Shown piece by piece: positions 33,766 to 41,250 of a stretch of DNA of 64,000 nt. The number at the start of each line of letters is the position of its first letter. The stretch's first letter is position 1. The stretch is taken from positions 434,001-498,000 of the forward strand of contig NZ_CDPP01000005.1 of NCBI RefSeq assembly GCF_000829905.1, in the 5' to 3' direction. Under the pieces are notes generated by a model. The model searched no databases and was not told the origin of the DNA. It worked only from the letters and a program-made list of their open reading frames with translations. Position numbers and translations under genes: made by a program. This DNA comes from Beduini massiliensis (GTDB taxonomy: Bacteria; Bacillota_I; Bacilli_A; Erysipelotrichales; Coprobacillaceae).

Positions 33766-34803
33766 TTATTTCCCCCCCTCTAATGCAAGTGTGATCCAAC
33801 GATCGATCAGTTCTTCTAATCCTATATTTGCCGCTCTCATCATACGGGGATAGCGGCTATAGGAAGTAAGTCCCGGCATGGTATTGACTTCATTGAGTAC
33901 GATCTGACCATCCGCTTGTAAAAACATATCAATTCGTGCCAGTCCACAACATCCTAGACTTTGGTAAATTGCTTTAGCTGTTTGTTTGATTTCTTCTCTT
34001 TTCTTTTCAGGAACTTCTGCCGGAACAATAAACGCTGAATTTTCAGAACCAGTTTCCGGTGTTTTTTCTTGATGAATACGGAAAAATCCATGAGTAAGCC
34101 TAATCTGATCGACCTCTCCAACCAATAAATTCTTGCCATTACCTAAAACAGCACAGCCGACTTCTATTCCTGTAATAGCTTGTTCTATCAATACTTTCTT
34201 ATCGTATTTCCTTGCTTCTTCAATAGCATCGGGCAATTCTTCTGCACATTCTACTTTCGTAATTCCAAACGAGGAGCCAGATCGTGCCGGCTTTACAAAA
34301 GCCGGAAATTTTAAATTTTTATTATCTAAGTTTTTATCATCATTGACTACTTTAAATTCAGGTGTTTTAAACCCGCTGCCTTGTACTATCAGATACGTCA
34401 GCGCTTTATCTAAACAGACCGCTGATGCCTGAATGCCGCAACCTACATAGGGGATCCCCGATAATTCTAAAAGTCCCTGAATAGACCCATCTTCTCCCAT
34501 CTTGCCGTGAAGTACCGGAATAATGACATCTATCGGCTGAATATGATACTTGCCATTACCTACAACAAGCATTCCCAAAACATCACGATTTGAGGATAGG
34601 ATGACTGATTCTCCAGCCTCTTCTTCCCAATTCTTAGTTATTTTCTCACATCGTTTCCATCTGCCTGATCGTGTGATTCCCACATAAATCACGTCATATT
34701 TATCTTTATTTATATTACCTGCTACCTCTATTGCTGATTTTATAGAGATGTCATGTTCTTCTGAAATTCCACCAAAAAGGATAGCTGCTTTTAATTTTTT
34801 CAT
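33766..34803 (-). CDS. VanA/VanB-type D-alanine--D-lactate ligase
   Basis: The ATP-grasp protein of about 345 residues tracks VanA, VanB and VanD closely: AILFGGISEEHDISIKSAIE, ELSGIPYVGCGIQASAVCLD, FVKPARSGSSFGITKV and NEVNTMPGLTSYSRYPRMM. The omega-loop EVDQIRLTHGFFRIHQE, with His in place of the Tyr-Lys pair of normal Ddl enzymes, is the mark of D-lactate specificity; D-Ala-D-Ser ligases look different here. The product is D-Ala-D-Lac, which lowers vancomycin binding. A TTG at 34821 opens the frame, but GAGAGGA precedes the ATG at 34803, four bases after the vanH stop. Which van class it belongs to needs alignment. Confidence 0.95.
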   Translation of the reverse strand: MKKLKAAILFGGISEEHDISIKSAIEVAGNINKDKYDVIYVGITRSGRWKRCEKITKNWEEEAGESVILSSNRDVLGMLVVGNGKYHIQPIDVIIPVLHGKMGEDGSIQGLLELSGIPYVGCGIQASAVCLDKALTYLIVQGSGFKTPEFKVVNDDKNLDNKNLKFPAFVKPARSGSSFGITKVECAEELPDAIEEARKYDKKVLIEQAITGIEVGCAVLGNGKNLLVGEVDQIRLTHGFFRIHQEKTPETGSENSAFIVPAEVPEKKREEIKQTAKAIYQSLGCCGLARIDMFLQADGQIVLNEVNTMPGLTSYSRYPRMMRAANIGLEELIDRWITLALEGGK

Positions 34804-34807
34804 TTTA

Positions 34808-35788
34808 TTATTTCCTCTCAAATTGTTTGCATTTTATCATTGTTTGCTCAACCACATCGTATAATGCCTGTTGGGTATAATAGGCCGTATGAGGGGTGAT
34901 AATGACATTTTGTATTTGTCGAAGATGAGATAAAAACGTATTTCTAAATCCTTTATAACGGCAATCATTATAAAAGATACCCTCTTCTCCTTCTAAAACG
35001 TCCAGTGCCGCTCCACCTAATTTTCCATTGTCCAATGCATTGATTAAAGCTTCTGTATCTACCAGTCCGCCCCTAGCTGTATTTATAAGAATTGCCCCTT
35101 GTTTCATTTGTTCAATTTCACGATGACTGATTAGATGATGATTCGTATTGTCTAACGGCAGATGAAGAGTCAAAATATCACTATTTTTTAAGATTTCACT
35201 AAAGGATTGAGACATTGTTTCTTTATCGCAAGATAACACCTGACAGCCAAATCCTCGGAGACGTTCAATCACTGCTTTGCCAATTTGACCACTGCCAATA
35301 ACACCAACGGTTAAATCTTGTAATTCTTTACCACGTACAGCATTTAATCGAAAATCAGATTTTTCTACATTGAATAGTGTGGATTTAACTCCTCTAAGAA
35401 TCATAAGCATTAACATCAATGTATAATCCGCAACACTTCCCGGTGAATATGATGTATTTTCAACCATGATCCCCATCTCTTTAGCGGCTTCTAAATCAAT
35501 GTGGTTAAAACCAACACTGCGAGTACAGATATATTTCACTCCCAGCTTTTTTAGTGCGGCAATTGTTCTTCTGGAAAGTTCTGCTTTATGCCCTATGCTA
35601 ATACATGTACTGCCTTTTGCCAATCTGGCGGAACCTTCTGATATATTTAAATCTATCAATACGGGAGTAACATCAAATTGTACAGATAATCTTTGAAAAA
35701 TCTCAATTTCATCTGGTTCACAACCAAAAACTGTAATTCTTGTTTTGCCCGACTCCGTTCTTTGTTCGAGTGTGTCTTTAGATTTCAT
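34808..35788 (-). CDS. vanH: VanH-type D-lactate dehydrogenase
   Basis: The 326-residue 2-hydroxyacid dehydrogenase resembles VanH through its length: ISIGHKAELS, KYICTRSVGFNHIDL, NTSYSPGSVADYTLMLMLM, the NAD loop GVIGSGQIGKAVIERL, INTARGGLVDTEAL, LGGAALDVLEGEEGIFY and ITPHTAYYTQQAL with the catalytic His. It makes D-lactate from pyruvate for the ligase that follows. AAAGGAG lies 12 bases before the ATG, a rather long spacing. It is the first gene of the operon and is preceded by an unusual leader with a terminator-like hairpin. Confidence 0.95.
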   Translation of the reverse strand: MKSKDTLEQRTESGKTRITVFGCEPDEIEIFQRLSVQFDVTPVLIDLNISEGSARLAKGSTCISIGHKAELSRRTIAALKKLGVKYICTRSVGFNHIDLEAAKEMGIMVENTSYSPGSVADYTLMLMLMILRGVKSTLFNVEKSDFRLNAVRGKELQDLTVGVIGSGQIGKAVIERLRGFGCQVLSCDKETMSQSFSEILKNSDILTLHLPLDNTNHHLISHREIEQMKQGAILINTARGGLVDTEALINALDNGKLGGAALDVLEGEEGIFYNDCRYKGFRNTFLSHLRQIQNVIITPHTAYYTQQALYDVVEQTMIKCKQFERK

Positions 35789-35821
35789 GATTATGTTTTC
35801 TCCTTTCTAAACTTGGATTAT

Positions 35822-35866
35822 AAAAAAAGCTCCTGTTCGTATATATCATACAAAACTGGAGCTTTT
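35822..35866 (-). terminator. Hairpin with U-tail in the vanH leader (attenuator or upstream terminator)
   Basis: Nine-bp stem AAAAGCTCC/GGAGCTTTT around a 24-base loop (with an inner GTAT/ATAC) followed by seven Ts, only 34 bases before the vanH start. It is oriented to stop transcription into vanH. A TATAAT box (35817-35822) overlaps its tail but has a poor -35. Confidence 0.65.
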
Positions 35867-35880
35867 CATAATTTAATTTT

Positions 35881-35921
35881 TTATTAATGTTTCATTGTTG
35901 AATTCCTAAGAGAATCCTAAG
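35881..35921 (-). promoter_or_regulatory. Probable vanHAX promoter with 11-bp-period direct repeats
   Basis: The minus strand has two copies of CTTAGGA (35915-35921 and 35904-35910) spaced by exactly 11 bp, the spacing bound by dimers of OmpR-family regulators such as VanR. The second copy includes TTAGGA, followed after 17 bases by TAATAA (35881-35886), a fair regulator-dependent promoter. The rest of the 35870-36189 gap holds only a palindrome near 36140-36165 past the upstream gene. Confidence 0.5.
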
Positions 35922-36189
35922 GTGTTATGATCTAAAGATTATAAATAAATCTACAAATTCATCTGCATTTAAACTGCTAACAAATCAGATAATTTTTTTC
36001 TCTAAGAAACCATTTGTTAAGCATTAAACAAAATAATTAAAATGATTTCTATTTCATTTTTCCATGTGTTCATATTTTCAATTTACCAGTTAACTGAGAC
36101 TTACTTAATTATTATATAGTCAATCTTTTAATTTTGACCCTTTAGATATGATACTATCTAAAACCATTTTGAATCATTCTTCGATATTT

Positions 36190-36900
36190 TCATCCTCTAT
36201 AACTACTATACCGCCAGAATATAAGGGATTCATATGCAAGACTTCTTGACGAATAATAAGCTTCCGAATCTCGATAAGCTAAATTTAATGTTCCATTATT
36301 TCGATAATGGAAATAAAAATTAAACATTTCATTTTTATAGTCTGCAAAATCTACACTAAACACACGTTCAGTATTAACCTGTATTTTTTCCCCTGTATGT
36401 TCATAAAAATATTCTTCCATCATATGGGCAGCATCATAATTATTATAATCTTGTATTACTGGCACATAATACCATAAATTTTCTTCCATTGTATTTATGT
36501 TTTCTTTACTAATAACAAATACACTAAAACTACAATGTTTATTCAAGTAAATAAAAGAGTAGGTATCAATCCTAGAAAAAGATACATAAGAAGCTGTTCC
36601 TTTTTCATTTATAAGCTTATATGCTTCTGCATACCCCCTGTCTGCAAAATCATTAACCTTTTGAATATCAAACAAAGGAGCTGTTTCTGCGATATTTACT
36701 TCATTACTGCGTTTTGATATCGCATTTGCCTGAATTGCAATAAATACTGTTAATACTCCTAAAAATATTTTAGAACAGACATCTATAATACTTTTTTTTG
36801 ATTGAATATATCTCTCTATTTTATTATCTTTAACTGAATCAATAATCACTATTATAAGAAATATGACTATTCCAAATAATGTTAGTAAAAAAATATTCAT
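36190..36900 (-). CDS. Hypothetical protein with two N-terminal membrane helices
   Basis: About 236 residues. Helix one is FLLTLFGIVIFLIIVIID and helix two FLGVLTVFIAIQANAIS (about residues 40-58), separated by a short charged loop; the remaining 175 residues are soluble, rich in Tyr, Phe and Asn, and probably face one side of the membrane. I do not recognise the family. The frame opens at 36933, but AGGAGGAG lies before the ATG at 36900. It lies upstream of vanHAX on the same strand but 400 bases away with a palindrome between them, so it is probably a separate unit. Confidence 0.65.
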   Translation of the reverse strand: MNIFLLTLFGIVIFLIIVIIDSVKDNKIERYIQSKKSIIDVCSKIFLGVLTVFIAIQANAISKRSNEVNIAETAPLFDIQKVNDFADRGYAEAYKLINEKGTASYVSFSRIDTYSFIYLNKHCSFSVFVISKENINTMEENLWYYVPVIQDYNNYDAAHMMEEYFYEHTGEKIQVNTERVFSVDFADYKNEMFNFYFHYRNNGTLNLAYRDSEAYYSSRSLAYESLIFWRYSSYRG

Positions 36901-36970
36901 ATCAATTGCTCCTCCTGAATATAATTGTTTCACAATTCATCTTATTACTTATTTATAATTTGGTCTTTAG

Positions 36971-37000
36971 AAAAAAAGACTCTGGATTATTCCAAAGTCA
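36971..37000 (-). terminator. Terminator of the CofE-like/guaA operon
   Basis: Minus-strand stem GACTTTGGA/TCCAGAGTC with an ATAA loop, then seven Ts, about 80 bases after the guaA stop. Confidence 0.8.
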
Positions 37001-37077
37001 AATATAAATGTTAAAACTGTTAAAACCAATAAAATTTAATGAAAACAATTCAAATAAAATTACTATATTACGAAAAG

Positions 37078-38379
37078 CTATTCCCACTCAATCGTCGCAC
37101 ATGGCTTCGGTGACATGTCATAGCACACACGATTCACATTCTTCACTTCTGCTAAAATACGATCCGTAATCTTCATTAAGATTGCCCAGTCAATTTGTTC
37201 AATCGTCGCCGTCATAGCATCAATAGTATTCACCGCACGAATGATCACCGGATATTCAAAACAACGTTCATTGTTTTTAACCCCAACAGATTTAAAATCA
37301 GGAACCACTGTAAAATATTGCCACACTTTTTTATCCAGTCCCGCTTTAGCGAATTCTTCTCTTAAAATGGCATCAGATTCCCTAACCGCTTCCAAACGCT
37401 CTTTCGTAATTGCACCTAAACAACGAACTCCAAGTCCCGGACCTGGGAATGGTTGTCTGTATACCATTTCATATGGCAATCCCAATTCCACACCACAGGC
37501 ACGAACTTCATCTTTAAATAATTGATACAAAGGTTCAACTAAAGAGAACTGCAAGTCTTCAGGCAATCCACCAACATTATGATGTGACTTAATTGTCTTT
37601 GCTGTCTTTGTTCCACTTTCAATAATATCCGGATAAATAGTTCCTTGTGCCAAGAATTCAATACCATCTAATTTTCTTGCTTCTTCTTCGAATACACGAA
37701 TAAATTCAGCACCAATTATTTTACGTTTTTGTTCAGGATCAGCTACATCTTTTAATTTCGTTAAGAAACGTTCACTGGCATCTACATAAACAAGGTTTGC
37801 ATGTAATTGATTCTTAAATACTTCCACAACGCTTTCAGATTCATTTTTACGCATCAACCCATGATTAACATGAACACATACTAACTGCTGACCAATTGCT
37901 TTAATCAACAACGCCGCAACAACTGATGAATCCACCCCACCGGATAAAGCCAACAGCACTTTTTTATCTCCTACTTGTTTTTTGATTAATTCAATCTGAT
38001 CATTGATAAAGTTTTTCATATTCCAATTAGCTTCAGCATGACATTCATCAAAAACAAATGATTTTAAAATGGCTCTTAATTCCGCTTCATCTTTTGGATA
38101 TACTTTATTTTCCACTTTTGCCAAATCATGATCAAAAGCGATAATCGGATATCCGGCAGTATACAAGTCACTGACAACATCAATCTTTTCTCCATCAATC
38201 ACATTATTTTCACCACCACTGATGATAACCCCTTTAACGTTACTTAAAGCGTTCAATTCATCTACAGTAATATCATGTGGTTTGATTTCACTATACACCC
38301 CTAAAGCACGGATTTCACGGGCTATAGTAGTATTTTGATGACTCCCTAAGTCTAATATTACGATCATATCTTGTTTCAT
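37078..38379 (-). CDS. guaA: GMP synthase with a truncated, catalytically dead glutaminase domain
   Basis: About 433 residues against the usual 510-525. The ATP-pyrophosphatase part is intact: VLLALSGGVDSSVVAALL (P-loop at 146-152), FLAQGTIYPDIIESG, RQPFPGPGLGVR and the C-terminal RVCYDMSPKPCATIEWE. The N-terminal class I glutaminase begins normally (ILDLGSHQNTTIAREIRALG, VIISGGENNV) but at residue 81 the nucleophile-bearing GICYG is replaced by AFDHD and about 80 residues, including the HPE His-Glu, are missing. It can only use ammonia unless a separate glutaminase helps. The frame opens at 38409; AGGAG six bases before the ATG at 38379 sets the start, 10 bases after the CofE-like stop. Confidence 0.93.
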   Translation of the reverse strand: MKQDMIVILDLGSHQNTTIAREIRALGVYSEIKPHDITVDELNALSNVKGVIISGGENNVIDGEKIDVVSDLYTAGYPIIAFDHDLAKVENKVYPKDEAELRAILKSFVFDECHAEANWNMKNFINDQIELIKKQVGDKKVLLALSGGVDSSVVAALLIKAIGQQLVCVHVNHGLMRKNESESVVEVFKNQLHANLVYVDASERFLTKLKDVADPEQKRKIIGAEFIRVFEEEARKLDGIEFLAQGTIYPDIIESGTKTAKTIKSHHNVGGLPEDLQFSLVEPLYQLFKDEVRACGVELGLPYEMVYRQPFPGPGLGVRCLGAITKERLEAVRESDAILREEFAKAGLDKKVWQYFTVVPDFKSVGVKNNERCFEYPVIIRAVNTIDAMTATIEQIDWAILMKITDRILAEVKNVNRVCYDMSPKPCATIEWE

Positions 38380-38389
38380 CTTATTCTCC

Positions 38390-39580
38390 TTAATTTGCAT
38401 AATTATCAAAATATCCTTGAACTAAAACAACCGGTGTTCCTTTATCTCCGGACCCACTTGTCAAGTCACATAATGAACCAATCAAATCCGTTAATTGTCT
38501 TGGTGTTGTTCCTTGTGAAGCCATATTTCCTACTAAATTATCATCTTTTTCTTTAATACTGCTCGCAATAGCGTTACGTAATTCTTCACCTGTTAAATGT
38601 TTAAAATCATTATCTGCCAAATACTTTAATTTCAGCTCATTTGGAGTTCCTACTAATCCATTTGTAAAGGCAGGTGACACACATGGATCGGCTAATTCCC
38701 AAATTTTTCCTTGCGGATCTTTGAACGCTCCATCCCCATAGACCATTACTTCGACACATTTGCCTGTCTTATCCAAAATAATTTTTTGAATATCCTCCAC
38801 TAAGTCCTGACATTCTCTTGGGAATAATTTAATAGTATCTTCTGTTGATTTATTAGAACCTAATAAACCATATTTACTGTTATATCCGCTGCCATCAATA
38901 CTGCTTGTCAGAATATCATCTAATCCGCAAACCACTTTTGCACCGGCTGCTTTTAAAATGCGTTTTGTACGTGCTCTGGTATGAATATCACAAGTGAGGA
39001 CATGATCCGCATAATTTAATATCGTTTTAGCTTGATTTGCAAAAATAATTTCAACTTCTGCTCCCGCTTCCTTAATTAAATCAGCATAATAAGCTACATA
39101 ATCTACCCCAGTAAATTCATGTGCATTCTCACCAAATAATTCACGATACTTTTCTAAAGTTAAAACATCGCTGTAAGGATTAACTCCCGCTTCATCTAAA
39201 GCATCCAAACTTACCAACTGATTGCCAACTTCATCACTTGGATAGCTTAACATCAATACTACTTTTTTAGCGCCCATCGCAATTCCTTTTAAGCAAATTG
39301 CAAAACGGTTACGAGATAAAATCGGGAAAATAACTCCAATTGTTTCTCCGCCTAATTTAGCCTTCACATCGCTCGCAATAGCTTCAACTGAAGCATAGTT
39401 TCCTTGTGATCTCGCCACGATAGATTCTGTAATCGATATCACATCACGATCTCTCAGTTCAAATCCTTCGCTTTTAGCGGCATCTAACACACTGTCAACA
39501 ACGACTTTAGCTAAATCGTCTCCTTCTCTGATAATCGGGCAACGAATCCCTCTTGAAACGGTTCCAACTTTTCTTTCCAT
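38390..39580 (-). CDS. CofE-like (F420-0:gamma-glutamyl ligase family) protein
   Basis: The 396-residue protein belongs to the CofE/FbiB ligase family: GIRCPIIREGDDL at the start, RDRDVISITESIVARSQGNY, SRNRFAICLKGIAMG, VMVYGDGAFKDPQGKIWELA and ADNDFKHLTGEELR. CofE adds glutamate to coenzyme F420, which Bacillota of this kind do not make, so it must act on another carboxylate. It shares an operon with the glutaminase-dead guaA, translation spaced by 10 bases. Its length exceeds archaeal CofE by over 100 residues. AAGGGG lies before the ATG. The substrate is unknown; an amide or peptide ligase reaction in purine or amino-acid metabolism is a guess. Confidence 0.82.
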   Translation of the reverse strand: MERKVGTVSRGIRCPIIREGDDLAKVVVDSVLDAAKSEGFELRDRDVISITESIVARSQGNYASVEAIASDVKAKLGGETIGVIFPILSRNRFAICLKGIAMGAKKVVLMLSYPSDEVGNQLVSLDALDEAGVNPYSDVLTLEKYRELFGENAHEFTGVDYVAYYADLIKEAGAEVEIIFANQAKTILNYADHVLTCDIHTRARTKRILKAAGAKVVCGLDDILTSSIDGSGYNSKYGLLGSNKSTEDTIKLFPRECQDLVEDIQKIILDKTGKCVEVMVYGDGAFKDPQGKIWELADPCVSPAFTNGLVGTPNELKLKYLADNDFKHLTGEELRNAIASSIKEKDDNLVGNMASQGTTPRQLTDLIGSLCDLTSGSGDKGTPVVLVQGYFDNYAN

Positions 39581-39712
39581 AATAACGCCCCTTCTAAATT
39601 TAAATTACTGCATACAGACGTATTATAATATACCCTGCTCGCAATGTAAATTAGTCTTGAAAAATAAAGTAGAATTTTGTCCATTTTCTATCTCCATTTC
39701 TTCTGTTTTAAC

Positions 39713-39738
39713 AAAAAAATCCGATCATAACGGATTTA
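39713..39738 (-). terminator. Rho-independent terminator
   Basis: Minus-strand stem AAATCCG/CGGATTT with a seven-base loop then TTTT, nine bases after the small ORF at 39748. Confidence 0.7.
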
Positions 39739-39747
39739 ATTTTGCTT

Positions 39748-40002
39748 TTAGTACTGATATTTTAATACTAAAGGCGGCAGAAAAAGCATGAACATCTGTT
39801 GTTTTTCCTTTGTTTTAGGATATTTTACCTCTAAGTGAATATGAATAGATTCCTCTTTTTGTATATCAATATCTTTGAATAAAATCTTCTTTGTTTCACA
39901 TAACACATTTAATTTAGGATAAAATCCAGTTGAATCACTTCTGGCTTTAAATAAAACAATATATCCACAGTATGTCCTAAAAACATATTTAGAAAACCTC
40001 AT
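39748..40002 (-). pseudogene. Short ORF, probably the remains of a larger gene
   Basis: An open frame of about 84 residues from the ATG at 40002 ends at a proper terminator, yet no ribosome site stands before it. About 70 bases upstream, a phrase with the look of a signal sequence (MSNKRLILGVIVW, from an ATG near 40070) is stopped by TAG and lies in another frame. Together they look like one secreted or membrane protein gene broken by a stop and a frameshift. I do not recognise the family. Confidence 0.4.
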
Positions 40003-40202
40003 CCTGATCAAAGCAGTACCAAAAGCTACCAGACTATCACTCCCAATATCAATCTTTTATTACTCATTTCCAACTAAATACTCACAATTTACGATTATTC
40101 TTTTTAAGAAATGCTGTATTTTTAAAATCGTTTCAATACGTATAACGGTCTCTTCTAACCAATCATTTTATAATACTCCCCTATCTATTTCCGATTAATT
40201 TC

Positions 40203-41237
40203 TTACTTTATCACCGTTCCCTCATTAATACTATTCATTCCATAAACCAATAAAATTTCATCAATTTCTTTATCTATTAACCGTTCTGCATCTGTTAAAT
40301 TCATATAACGTAAATCAACCACATAAATATCCTGATAAGTATCTACTAATAAAGGAACTAAACTACTTCCAAAGGAATCTCTAAATACCAGTAATGTCTG
40401 ACCGTCCTTATTATCTTTATTTTTCAAATGAACAAAAGGTGTGGCACCATTTAAAAATACACTATAGGCATCATTATTATTAAGCTTATCAAGATTATAA
40501 ACTTCTTTGAATTCAGGTGTTTCTAAATAGTTTGCTTCAATACTACAAGGATTTTCAAAATAGTTTAATTGATCACTCACTAACTGATAAGCAAATTGAC
40601 TACTGTAAGTACCATAGAAAGGCTGATAAGTATATTTTTTTAAATTAGCTTGATTTATTGGGAACAATTTAAAATAAGCTTCTTGTTTTAAATGCGGATC
40701 ACTATAATAGTAATCATTTAATGCTAATTGATCACGCACATCAAGGAATTCCCCCTTAAACTGAGAATTTATTAAATCCATAGCTTTTTCATAATCAAAT
40801 GCACTATAAGCAGAAGCATAATATTCTTTACCGGGAATGATCAACATTTTGCTTTTTGAATGTGCATATTGTTGAATGATTCCATTTGCTTTATTAAGAA
40901 ATACCTTTAACCTTTCTTCGTCTAATTTTTGCTCCTTTTTTAAAATATGCCCATCTTCTAAATAAAATTGATTATCATCACTCTTATTAAATATATCAAA
41001 GGCAACTTTCGCTTTAATATAACGCCACTGATCTCTAAAAACAACTTGATCTAAAGCATATTTTTCTAACTCTTTAGAATAGAAAGAATCTGTAATATTA
41101 TAGTGCTTTACATCTTTAAAAGTAGTTAGATGCCTTCTTTCACTATTTGATATTTCCTTATCTTTAGTTACTAGATAACTTAATGTAAAGAAAAGTAAAA
41201 TACTAACAAAAATAAACACAAAATATTTATCTCGCAT
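40203..41237 (-). CDS. DHHW-type SGNH-like protein partnered with MBOAT
   Basis: About 344 residues with one N-terminal helix (YFVFIFVSILLFFTLSYLV) and an extracellular part of the AlgJ/AlgX-like DHHW family: KMLIIPGKEYYASAY, then YYYSDPHLKQEAYF where the family has D-x-H-W, and LLVFRDSFGSSLVPLL with the SGNH-type DSFG. The D-H-H-W motif reads D-P-H-L, so catalytic ability is in doubt. It starts 13 bases after the MBOAT stop, with GGGAGG in place, and should take acyl groups passed across the membrane and attach them to a surface polymer. Confidence 0.82.
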   Translation of the reverse strand: MRDKYFVFIFVSILLFFTLSYLVTKDKEISNSERRHLTTFKDVKHYNITDSFYSKELEKYALDQVVFRDQWRYIKAKVAFDIFNKSDDNQFYLEDGHILKKEQKLDEERLKVFLNKANGIIQQYAHSKSKMLIIPGKEYYASAYSAFDYEKAMDLINSQFKGEFLDVRDQLALNDYYYSDPHLKQEAYFKLFPINQANLKKYTYQPFYGTYSSQFAYQLVSDQLNYFENPCSIEANYLETPEFKEVYNLDKLNNNDAYSVFLNGATPFVHLKNKDNKDGQTLLVFRDSFGSSLVPLLVDTYQDIYVVDLRYMNLTDAERLIDKEIDEILLVYGMNSINEGTVIK

Positions 41238-41250
41238 TTTCTTACCTCCC

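Noticed and set aside
35822-35875. Seven-codon leader peptide (ATG to TGA) inside the vanH leader hairpin
   Set aside because: It has no ribosome site and no run of regulatory codons.
39581-39747. Purine riboswitch before the CofE-like/guaA operon
   Set aside because: The short leader lacks the three-way junction signature.
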